In this document: positions 44,153-52,954 of the stretch, in pieces
Position numbering within the stretch: position 1 is the stretch's first letter
Layout: each line of letters starts with the position of its first letter
Source of the DNA: Malaya genurostris
Taxonomy: Eukaryota; Arthropoda; Insecta; Diptera; Culicidae
Reading direction: 5' to 3'
Length of the DNA stretch: 64,000 nt
Assembly (NCBI RefSeq): GCF_030247185.1
Contig: NC_080571.1
Span: 67,494,172 to 67,558,171 of the forward strand
The notes under the pieces: model-generated
Seen by the model: only the letters and a program-made list of their open reading frames with translations
Told to the model about the DNA's origin: nothing
Database searches by the model: none
Made by a program: the position numbers and the translations under genes

Positions 44153-45325
44153 CTATAGCAACCGACGATGAAACTGTAAAGAGGCCATAATGAAGTCAAA
44201 CACATCGCTGAACTCGTTGAAACGGCGAGTCATTGCTAAAATCGGACTGTTGCTAGCATAGTTGGTATTACGTAGATCAGTGTGCAGTAATGATCGAGGC
44301 CGAAAAACACGTGCTGGAGCATACAGGTTAATCTGTGATAGAAGATCCGGAACATCATATTCAGCCAGTAGTAGCTTAGATACAAAAGTGGCTTGTGAAG
44401 CACGTCGACGATCTGCTAAAGATTTAATCCCCAATAGTTGACAACGATCTTCATACGGTGGAAGGCTCAACGGGTTATTCCACGGTAGTTCCCGTAAAGC
44501 ATAACGCACGAATTTACGTTGCACAGCTTCTATCCTTTGAATCCATATAGCGTTGTATGGACACCAAACAACATTCGCAAATTCCTGCTCTGAACGAACC
44601 AATGAACAATATAGCGATTTTAAACAAAGTGGGTCACGAAATTCACTCGAAATTTTAAATATGAATCCAAGTAAACGGTTTGCTTTGTCAATCGTTACAG
44701 AAAGATGGCGGGTGTACGTTAGTTTTTCATCCAGAATAACACCTAGATCTTTGACGTGATCAACGCGTTGCAGCTGGGTGCCAGCGATGATGTAATTAAA
44801 ATTAAACATGTTTCTCGTACGATTATAGCTTATGACGGAACATTTAGAAACACAGAGATCCATTTTGTTTCTTACACACCATTCGTAAAACATATTAATA
44901 AGATGTTGCAACTCACGGCAATCATCTCCTTTGCGAATAACGAGAAATATTTTCAAATCGTCAGCAAAAAATAATTTACCACCATGTCTTAAGACAAATA
45001 CAGCATCGTTCACAAACAACGAAAAAAGAAGTGGTCCTAGAGTACTTCCCTGAGGAACTCCTGAGATACTTGCAAATGGTTCAGATACAGTATTTCCAAT
45101 TTGTACGACAACTTTACGGTTAACGAGATATGTTCGGAGCCATTGACAAAATCTGGTCGTGCATCTTAGTTTGCTCAGCTTGGTTAACAAAATTTCGTGG
45201 TTCACCGAGTCGAAGCAGCCTTAAGGTCAGTGTAGACCGTGTCGATCTGGAATTTATTGGACATTTGCTCGGTGCAAAACGATGTAAAACAAACGAGATT
45301 TGTGTCAACCGACCGACCAGGGAAG
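44153..45325 (-). pseudogene. Reverse transcriptase (jockey/CR1-like), partial, one frameshift
   Basis: A 350-codon open frame (45205-44153) has SGVPQGSTLGPLLFSLFVND, FFADDLKIF (catalytic FADD intact), then LGVILDEKLTYTRHL and a C-terminal domain with ERANRLLGF-like helices, ending FHRRLL. Upstream in another frame the YTDLKA block with the first catalytic Asp, and RFFPGRSVDTNLV, continue to 45325. A 1-nt loss near 45212 causes the shift. The RNA-binding and endonuclease parts are absent. Clade assignment within the jockey superfamily is uncertain. Confidence 0.8.
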
Positions 45326-45341
45326 AATCTATGCTGGCAAC

Positions 45342-45626
45342 CAGTCACGTACCCAGAGGGGGGGGGGGCGAGGGGCCCTGGCCCCTCCCGAAATCAAAAA
45401 CAGATATATAATTATTTAGAAGATTTCAGACATTTGTTACAGAAATAACAAGACAGTTAACGTAAAGAAATGTAATACAATAACAGTTCAAGTGGAAAAG
45501 TTTAAAGTGTCTGTTAAAATCACCCGTAAAAGGCACTCCGAAAATTAGGTACATAAGCAATCTTCAGTAACATTATTTTTTTTATCTTTGGGCCCCTCCC
45601 GAAACGAAATCCTGGGTACGGGCCTG
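45342..45626. mobile_element. hAT-like MITE, 285 bp, 8-bp TSD
   Basis: The target duplication CTGGCAAC lies at 45334-45341 and 45627-45634. The ends are CAGTCACGTACCCAG and (inverted) CAGGCCCGTACCCAG, so they start CAG and end CTG. LINE coding sequence resumes on both sides. A partial inverse copy is at 56758-56900 and a solo end at 15919. No coding capacity. Confidence 0.8.
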
Positions 45627-46025
45627 CTGGCAACTGCTAATATAATGGCGACAAGCTGACAATAGAGTAGTATTGATGATTGATTCGAAGATGTTAGATT
45701 CGATTCGAAGATCTTAGAATTCAAGTCTTCAAGAATATGAGATGAAAGTTTTTCACTTAGTTCACTTGATTGCGCTTTGTTTTCATCTCAGTTGGTGTCG
45801 CAAAGTTGCCAGGTTTTCTCATAATGTTAAAAAAAATTGTTTTCCTTCTTCAATTATCAACAACAAGTATTTTTTTGGTATCCGTGACATTAATTTAATT
45901 ATATTGTTGTTAATAATATTTCAATAAAACTGTTTCGGCTTCGAATATTACCAGAAAGAGCGTGTTAAATACTAATGAAATAGCCATTGTGGCAAATCTG
46001 GTAGCCCTGGTTTCTTTCTGCTATA

Positions 46026-46284
46026 TCTCGGTTAATTTTTCAAAAGGGCGTATAAGCAAGTGACAGTTTCTCTTTGTTTACTTTCTCTTCTATTAATTAC
46101 CAAGCGGTTTCCACGTTTACCACTCAACTCTTTGCATGAAATGATACCCGAAACTTTCGACTTTCAAACAGAATAGAGTTATATCAAACAAAATCTTTTT
46201 AATCACATCACAATAATCGAAAGAGAGAGTGATTAAAGAGAAACTGTCACTTGCTTATACGCCCTAATGAAAAATCAACCGAGA
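46026..46284. mobile_element. Palindromic MITE, 259 bp, TA target
   Basis: The left arm TCTCGGTTAATTTTTCAAAA with GGGCGTATAAGCAAGTGACA is inverted at the right end (GTCACTTGCTTATACGCCC, then ATCAACCGAGA). The arms extend over about 60 bp. TA occurs on both sides. R copies 1 and 2 have the uninterrupted site. It is a Tc1/mariner-type MITE by target site. Confidence 0.75.
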
Positions 46285-47212
46285 TATGTCAATATAATGC
46301 TGTTAAGTGTGTGTGCTTCATCAACTGTGCACAGAGATGCCAGATACTTTCATAGAAAATATGTATTTGCTCTATCTGTTTTTACTAATAAAATGAATTA
46401 GTTCCAGTTGGTTTAAAATTTTAATATAAATGTTTATCAGTGTTCATCATGAAATATTTGAACATAAGATTTCCATTTTAACATGTGATTTGTCCGTTGA
46501 TTAATAAACTTTAAAAGAAGTACTGCAATCAAATATTAACAGATACTCAGAGAGAAAAGTCTAATTTTTTACTTCTCAATTTTTATGAACCTTTACAAAT
46601 CTGTATTAAATATACAATACAGATAATTCTGTATAAATGGCATCTCTGGTTCTGCATTTTGTTTTTAGAAGGACTGATGCCTAATTAGTAACAATTCTAT
46701 TGTTTTTTTTTTAAGTTCTCCAAGCACAGTAAAATTTCAAACTTAAAACGAAAGGTAACGAAAACGATCCAAAACATTTTAAACGTCGAAATGATTCCAA
46801 ACTGTTTCTAAAAATATCGTGTGTTGTCTCATAGTTGACATTAGGCCCTTTTTAAGGAAAAGTCAGACATTTTGAATCTGAGAGTGTAATGTCGTCGGTG
46901 TAATAGTGCAATATTTTGGTTTTGATTGCTGTCGCCATTGCTAATTTATGGGATGAATAAAGGATTAACGATAGGATGAGTATAAAACCTTTGAGATGAA
47001 TTAAGGAGCACAGTAGTGAACATATCAGAAGTGTTTTTAGCTTATTTTTTGAATATTATTTTAATTTCCAAGGAATGTGAATCAATTTCCAATGTGGAGC
47101 AAAGCGAATTAAGCAGAAATATGGAAAAAAAACCGTATTGATTTTAGTGGCTAAATCTGGTTTTTAAGGTAACATCCTTACAAATGAGATGAAATAGAGA
47201 GCCCATACCCTA

Positions 47213-47520
47213 TTAACTTGAATTTTTGATTTAAAATCTATGTTCTGAATTAAATGCCAACAAAATTTACAATCCCGATCTAGAATTCTAGAAAAGGGAT
47301 TGAATTGTTGATCTGAATTCCAGAACTGAACTCTGGACCAGAATTCGGAACCTTCGTTCTGGAAATTAATTCCGGTACTGGAAATAATTTCTGAAAGTAA
47401 AATCTGGAGCTGAATCTCGGAACGAAGTTCTGAACCTGAACCGAGTTCTACAACTGAGATAAAGCTGCCTTATCGATGCTAAATCGAATTCTAGAACTGA
47501 ATTCTGGTGTGAACGTGTTT
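47213..47520. repeat. Degenerate GAATTCTGGAAC array, right half
   Basis: About 20 diverged 12-14-bp units (AATTCCAGAACTGAACTCTG, AATTCCGGTACTGG, AATTCTAGAACTGAATTCTGG-like). It continues the array cut at 43641. Confidence 0.6.
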
Positions 47521-47539
47521 CAAAATCTGAGACCCAGAA

Positions 47540-47931
47540 TTAAATGAATTTGATTTTGTTTGACAATTGTTTCGGACTACGTTTTGGTTGTTTTTGCTTG
47601 TTATTGTTTCGAAGATTCAAAAGTTCTTTAGCACGAGGAACATTTGACTTCGAAGTGCCCACTTTTTTGGTCACATCTCGAACTGAAACCTTCTTCTTTT
47701 GCTCGAACGCCTTCAGTATACGTTTATCCAACTGAGGGTTAGCAGGACCTTTTTTCGACCCGTTTTCGGTTTATCCTCAAAGGTGTTATCCTCACCGAAC
47801 TTCCTGATTGCATTTCGCACGGCTTTTTCACTTATTCCTTCCAGTTTTGCTATCTTTCTCAGTGACAGTCCGCGTTCTGTGCACCATTTGTACATAATTT
47901 TTCGACGTTGTTCTGCTGAAAGTCCACGCAT
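47540..47931 (-). pseudogene. Tc1-like transposase, N-terminal DNA-binding part only
   Basis: MRGLSAEQRRKIMYKW, then RKIAKLEGISEKAVRNAIRK form a first helix-turn-helix. DKRILKAFEQKKKVSVRDV, then KKVGTSKSNVPRAKELLNL form a second. The junction near 47745 needs a frame change. The paired HTH (PAI-RED type) is the DNA-binding domain of Tc1/mariner transposases. No catalytic domain follows. Confidence 0.7.
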
Positions 47932-48080
47932 TTCGAAACAAACTAATGAAAACGAATAAACAACTGCTTAAGTGGTTAGAGAAGAGTGTAAACAACAGGA
48001 CGCAACCATAAAAATTGACAGATTCTGAACCATTGCGAAATGGCAGCGGTTTTTGGTTGCGTCCATACTTTCTGGGACAG
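47540..48080 (-). mobile_element. 5' half of a Tc1-like element
   Basis: It begins with the TIR-like CTGTCCCAGAAAGTATGGAC at 48080 (minus strand) and includes an untranslated stretch and the transposase N-terminus. It is cut off at about 47540. It replaces the 3' end of the Juan-type LINE, whose RT C-terminus stops at 48081. The other terminus is absent. Confidence 0.65.
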
Positions 48081-49500
48081 TCTTTAATATTATGTGACAT
48101 TTGCTCTAGTGGTTCTATATTTGTGATTCTGTGTAACTCATTTGTACTAAACCAGGGAGGACGCTTAAAAATCATTTTCAGAATTTTATTCTTAATCCTT
48201 TGAAGCATTTTCTTCCAGGTAGAAAAACAACTTGACCAAATTGGTCCTGAACAAAGTACGGCTGGTCTGAAAATTTGATTATAAATTAATAATGTGTTCT
48301 TTAAACAGAGCTTAGAATTTCTTTTTATAAGTGGAAATAAACATTTGATATATTTATTACACTTTGCCTGGATTCCTTCAATGTGATCCTTGAAAGTGAG
48401 TTTTTTGTCATACGTTAAACCTAAGTATTTAGTTTGATCAGACCATGTCAATTCCAAGCCATTCAATTTGAGAATGTGATTATTGTTTGGTTTAAGAAAA
48501 GAAGCTCTTGGCTTATGAGGAAAGAGAGTTAATTGCGTTTTTGTTGCATGTGGTGAAATTTTCCATTTTGACAGATAATCACTGAAAACATATAAGCATC
48601 TTTGTAGGCGACTGCTGATCACTCTTAGATTTCCAATTCTGATAGCTAACCTGAAGAGTACGGTCAGTTGAATAATTTTGATTCATTTTGATCAAATAAA
48701 TAGGAAACTGGAAGTCGAACATTTTTCTTATTGAACCTTTGTGCCAAATACTGTCTAATGCTTTTTCTATGTCTAGAAGAGAAACTCCAGTGGATAATGC
48801 AGAAGATTTCTTTGCTTTTATCATGTTCATTACTCTTACAACTTGATGAGTAGTTGAATGACGAAACCCAAACTGCTCTGAAAAAAAAATGAATTCTCAT
48901 TTATATGAGACATCATTCTCAACAAGATAATTTTTTCAAAAAGTTTACTGATAGAAGAAAGTAAACTAATTGGTCGATAACTTGATTTTTCTGCTGGGAT
49001 TTTATCAGGTTTAGGGATGGGCAATAATTTAGCGTTTTTCCATCTCTTAGGGAAGTAAACTAATGAAAAACACTTGTTGAAAGAGTCTCAAGGCAACATC
49101 GGGAAGATTTTTAATAAGAATGTTAAAGATTCCATCATTACCAGGAGCCTTTTTGTTTTGAAGTTTCCTAATGATTGACTTAATTTCATCAAAATTCGTC
49201 TCAATAATGTCATTTTGTAATAACACTTAAGTTGAAATATGATCATAATTCAGTGAGACTTCATTTTCAATAGGACTCACAACGTTCAAATTAAAACTGT
49301 GGACACTCTCGAACTGCTGAGCAAGTTTTTGAGCTTTTTCGCTATTTGTAAGAAGTATTTGATTTCCTTCCTTGAGAGCAGGAATTGGTTTCTGAGGTTT
49401 CTTAAGAACCTTAGAAAGTTTCCAGAAGGGTTTAGAATATGGTTTAATTTGTTCAACTTCTTTAGCGAAATTTTCATTTCACAAAAGAGTAAATCTATGT
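48081..49500 (-). pseudogene. Juan-type reverse transcriptase, catalytic box deleted
   Basis: Blocks are KLLPIPKPDK / SSYRPISLLSSISKLFEKI (about 48980), STGVSLLDIEKALDSIWHKG (about 48770, first catalytic Asp) and DRTLQVSYQNWKSK (about 48635). This joins directly to VISSRLQRCLYVFSDYLSKW (48622). The PQGS and FADD boxes that belong between them are gone. The thumb region reads on through TKYLGLTYDKKLTFKDHIEG to EPLEQMSHNI at 48081, where a Tc1-like end takes over. Stops occur near 49230 and frames change near 48850. Confidence 0.8.
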
Positions 49501-49612
49501 TTAATTTCTTTTTGTAAATCCCTAACTATGTGTTTCATAGCAGGATCACGAGAGCGTTGATATTGTCGACGAACATTTTTCAAGCGAATGAGCAGTTGAA
49601 GATTGTCATCTA
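48081..49612 (-). mobile_element. Juan-type (jockey clade) LINE, internal part
   Basis: The minus-strand order is DDNLQLLIRLKNVRRQYQRS (49612), NENFAKEVEQIKPYSKPFWK, a linker with the APGNDGIFN motif, PIPKPDKIPAEKSSYRPISL, LLDIEKALDSIWHKG, then a deletion, then the RT thumb. A mariner copy occupies 49613-50323 at its upstream side and endonuclease sequence of the same LINE lies beyond at 50466-50990. Recognition as Juan is from memory of mosquito jockey-clade proteins. Confidence 0.75.
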
Positions 49613-50323
49613 ACAGTTCGGCTGAAAAGTTCGTATCGTTTAATAGAAACACACATTTTTTTTGCCAAAATTCGTTTTTATTATTCAACATAATTGCCAT
49701 CAGAGGCGATACAGCGATTATAGCGATCTTCCAACTTTTCGATACCATTTTTGTAGTACGATTTGTCCTTTGCCTCAAAATAGGCCTCAGTCTCAGCGAT
49801 TACCTCTTCATTGCTTCTAAATTTTTTGATTTTTTGATATCTTTAGGGTGTGAGCTATCTCGACCAACTTCACTTTACGGTCATTGAAAATCTTTTTGTG
49901 CATTTTTTTCACGTTTTCATCGGTAACAGCCTCTTTTGGACGCCCACTGCGTTCATCGTCTTCGGTGCTCATATGACCAGTACGAAATTTTGCAAACCAC
50001 TTACGAATTGTTGCTTCGCCCGGTGCAGAGTCTGGATAACACTCATCAAGCCATTTTTTGGTATCGGCGGCACTTTTTTTCATCAAAAAGTAGTGTTTCA
50101 TCAACACACACAACACAACACACTAAATTCCTTTTTTTCCATTTATTTTTCACAATAACAAAAGTAGCTTCACTTAAAATGCAGTATCTCACAAATTAAT
50201 AATCAGACAGCTGTCAAATTTATACACGTATCTTTTGAAGGTTGGTACTAACTGTAAATGGTATGGATTTCATTCTAGTGGCGCCCTCTCATAGAAACGA
50301 TACGAACTTTTCAGCCGATCTGT
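49613..50323 (-). mobile_element. Mariner (irritans/Himar-like), internally deleted copy 3
   Basis: Same TIRs as copies 1 and 2, flanked by TA at 49611-49612 and 50324-50325; length 711 bp. The transposase N-terminus (KKWLDECYPDSAPGEATIRK ... ERSGRPKEAVTDENV) runs to HTLKIS. It then jumps to KNQKI and the C-terminal KFRSNEEVIAE block, so the deletion is larger than in copies 1 and 2. A small CACAACACAACACA microsatellite near 50105 disturbs the start. Non-autonomous. Confidence 0.88.
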
Positions 50324-50465
50324 TATGATAGGAAGGAAGATGATTTGAGTCAAAGTCGGCCAGGCCTTATGCACGCGCGCTCTTTATTTTGCGCTGAGAC
50401 AAGTTTATTCTCATTCTCATAAGACAACCACGCGCATGCGACGTGCTTATGCCGCTCTTTGTCGA

Positions 50466-50990
50466 TCAATTGTCGAGGGGTTTCTCACGGAAGAGAAACA
50501 AGTCGGATCACTGGGATAAAGAACTGTAAAGTAACCAGAGAAAGTTGATAATGAAGTATTTTATCATTATTGTTGTTTTGTCTACAATTCCACTGGATGT
50601 GCTTTGCCTTTAAGTTCCCCATTACGAAAAATTTCTGTCGATGTCTTGTGAGATTTGTAAATCACCTTTAAAGAAATTCAATTGTTCACCGGTGCATTGG
50701 AATGGTAAATATGCTCCAGCGATAAAATAAATTCCATGAATGGTTTCAATTTCTATACCAAAGCTTTCGATAACTTGAATATTGAAAGGAGGTAAAATTC
50801 GTGGTTTGATTTGCCGCCATTCCAGTAAATATATCAAATCGATGAACCACACAATGTGGATTACTGTTCAATTTTAAATTTGGTTTAAGAAATGTATCTG
50901 TTACAATAGCAATATGAATTTTGTGAAAATTATAAAATTCATCTTCACTCGATTTATCTGCTCCACATGAATAGTAAATGAAGTGAAGTT
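50466..50990 (-). pseudogene. Juan-type LINE endonuclease fragment
   Basis: The minus-strand blocks are KIHIAIVTDTFLKPNLKLNS, then in another frame IKPRILPPFNIQVIESFGIE, IHGIYFIAGAYLPFQCTGEQ, LNFFKGDLQ and FVMGNLKAKHIQWNC. These match an APE endonuclease with the GDFN-type motif changed to GNLK. Frameshifts lie near 50850 and 50540. It belongs with the RT part at 48081-49612. The 140 bp between it and the mariner (50326-50465) is unassigned. Confidence 0.65.
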
Positions 50991-51094
50991 TCACTCTATT
51001 ATAGATAATAAAATATGTTTCAAGTATTGGATTTCACGTGTACTACACAATAGGTCTGGGACGAGAGGATTAAGTCCACTTTTAAAATGTAAAC

Positions 51095-51165
51095 GTCTTA
51101 TCAGTGCCGAACGAAGCAGACAACCCTATAAAAACCAGAAACGATAGTAATATCTATCAGTTTGT
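51095..51165 (+). promoter_or_regulatory. Promoter of paralogue D
   Basis: A GATA-type site GTCTTATC lies at 51095-51102. TATAAAAACC starts at 51127 and the start motif TCAGTTTG at 51157, exactly 30 bases later. Just upstream, GTCCACTTTTAAAATGTAAAC (51074-51094) matches paralogue A. Confidence 0.7.
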
Positions 51166-51206
51166 TGTTTGATTCTGACGAACTAAGTATCTAAAGTGAA
51201 ACTAAA

Positions 51207-52254
51207 ATGCAATTCGTACTAGTATTACTGCTATCGGCTTCAGTCTTTGCCGAAACCAAAAGTAAACTATTAAATAGCACTAAATTCAGTTATAACTTTT
51301 GAATATCTGAAATTAAATTTGATTAATAGGGCTAACCGTGGAAGAAGCAGTGGCCAGGGTCAACAAAATGCCAGCTGCGTTGGAGAGTATGATGGCCAAT
51401 AAATCGAGTAGTGTCAATATTCTAAACTCACAGAACGAAAGCGAGGATAGAACTAGAATCGTTGGAGGCACTGTGGCTGCTATTTGGGATTATCCGTACC
51501 AGGTCGCGCTACTGTACCGATCTCAACAGATTTGTGGTGGATCGATTATTGGTCGTTCATGGGTTCTCACGGCAGCTCATTGCCTCGATTTTTATCCAGC
51601 GGATGCTGATGTAAAGTTTAATTGATTCAAGCTAACTGTATCGGAATGAATTCTGATAACTGTTCTATTTTCCAGGTAACAATTCGTTCTGGTAGTTCGT
51701 CACGGTCGAGCGGAGGACTCGTACATGCCATCGATCACTACAATATCCATGAGCTGTATGATCCAGAAGAAATTATATTCGATGCTGCAACTATTCGCGT
51801 TAAATTGCCATTTATTGGACTCTCACGAGCCATTATTCCGTTGGCACGGGCAGAATGGGTCGAAGGAAAGGATGTAGTAGTCACCGGTTGGGGCTTGAAC
51901 GCTTTCGGACAAACTGTGGACAAATTGTTGAAGGTGGCATTGCCGGTTGTCAATCGCAATGATTGTAACGAGTTGTGGTTCGGAATGGTGTCGGCTGAGT
52001 AAGACGTGTTTTTTTTTCGTTCAAAACTATTGATCGCTTTATTTGAACTATCCGTTTGCAGCAATATTTGCGCCGGCAAAAAGGATCACAACCCATGCAA
52101 TGGAGATAGCGGTGGACCAGCCGTACAGGATGGTGTACAGCACGGTATTGTGTCCTGGGGATCGCGCTATTGTGCAGCTGGAATGCCTTCAGTCTATACA
52201 AACCTAGCCCACCCGTTGATTAGGAAATTTATCGTTGAAACGGCTCGTGTGTAA
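51207..52254 (+). CDS. Secreted chymotrypsin-fold serine protease, paralogue D
   Basis: Exons are 51207-51261, 51330-51610, 51676-51998 and 52062-52254 (55/281/323/193 nt), coding 283 residues. The signal peptide is MQFVLVLLLSASVFAETK, the propeptide starts RLTVEEAVARVNK, and activation is at [15 protein letters not shown]. The triad is His in LTAAHC, Asp in FDAATIRV (Ala after the Asp instead of Val) and Ser in CNGDSGGP. Position 189 is Asn (DHNPCNGD), 216 Gly and 226 Ser. The stop follows ETARV. It is opposite in orientation to paralogues A-C and closest in sequence to the gene at 61861, with which it shares the [12 protein letters not shown] block. The promoter and polyA signal are well formed, so it is probably active. 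Confidence 0.9.
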
Positions 52255-52326
52255 TATGATATGATCGTGGACATGCATTTTCTAAAAAGTGCCTAATTGA
52301 ATCGCATTCAAAACTGGTAATATTGA

Positions 52327-52332
52327 AATAAA
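52327..52332 (+). terminator. polyA signal of paralogue D
   Basis: AATAAA 73 bp after the stop at 52254. Confidence 0.55.
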
Positions 52333-52840
52333 CATGAGATTATTGCTATAAATAATGGCCTTCACAAAACATATTTATCCGAAATTTACCGAAAAGTTTG
52401 AGCAAGCACTTTGATTTTGGTTAAGGGGTTATATACCGTCCGGCTCGACAAGGCAAAGCTTTGGTATTACATTATTTTGGTGCAAATTTTTTCGATTCTT
52501 ATCACTTTTTGTTGTGGAACACATCTTTATTTTCTATATAGGGGTGCAAATTAAAAATTCAAGGATAAATACAAGTAGAAATGTGGTCAGCTTTTGAACA
52601 CTTATAGCTAAGTCAGTTTAGTTTCAATCAGCAATATTATTTTATCAATTGATTGAAAATATTTCTACGTAATGATTTGAATGTTTAGATCCATGTATTT
52701 TTAATTGTATACCATCTAAATGTAGATTAATCGCTGCCACTGTTCTATTTTGTCTGCTAAAAATCTCCGGCATGTCGGATTTCCCTACCATAGACGACGG
52801 TTTTGAAGGAGTAAGCGATATATCAATGGGAAAGCATCGC
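52333..52840. other. Nothing recognised
   Basis: AT-rich spacer downstream of paralogue D. Confidence 0.35.
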
Positions 52841-52844
52841 TCTG

Positions 52845-52950
52845 ATTGGTCAATCGATGCAAAAGCGAAGCTGTTGGAAGCACGCGGATCTATAAATATA
52901 AGCGAAATTATAGCTAACGTTTCAGTCCTACGTGTAGCATGGTAGAGGTA
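52845..52950 (+). promoter_or_regulatory. Orphan promoter-like region
   Basis: ATTGGTCAAT (inverted CCAAT box) at 52845-52854, TATAAATATA at 52891-52900 and TCAGTCC at 52922, 31 bases after the TATA start, give an arthropod core-promoter layout. The next ATG (52940) reads ATGGTAGAG followed by GTACGT, which looks like a splice donor. No downstream exon can be supported. It may be a real unannotated gene start, a detached promoter or chance. Confidence 0.4.
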
Positions 52951-52954
52951 CGTT

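Larger units (their letters stand above)
44041..45725 (-). mobile_element. 5'-truncated jockey-superfamily LINE inserted in R copy 3
   Basis: The reverse transcriptase fragment lies on the minus strand and its 3' end near 44041 is an AT-rich tail. It separates two parts of R that are contiguous in copies 1 and 2 (GCAATAA | TTCAAGAATATGAG). A 285-bp MITE is inserted at 45342-45626 within its RT coding region. Confidence 0.65.
43642..47210 (-). mobile_element. TIR element 'R', copy 3, carrying three later insertions
   Basis: The ends GGGTAACGGCTCCCTATTTC (left) and GGGTATGGGCTCTCTATTTC (inverted right) are flanked by TA (43640-43641, 47211-47212) and split a degenerate tandem array. R sequence is present at 43642-44040 and 45726-47210. 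The interior is interrupted by a LINE fragment (44041-45725, itself holding a 285-bp MITE) and by a 259-bp palindromic MITE (46026-46284). It also has the older CAGAGATGCC element (46331-46647) common to all copies. Confidence 0.7.
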
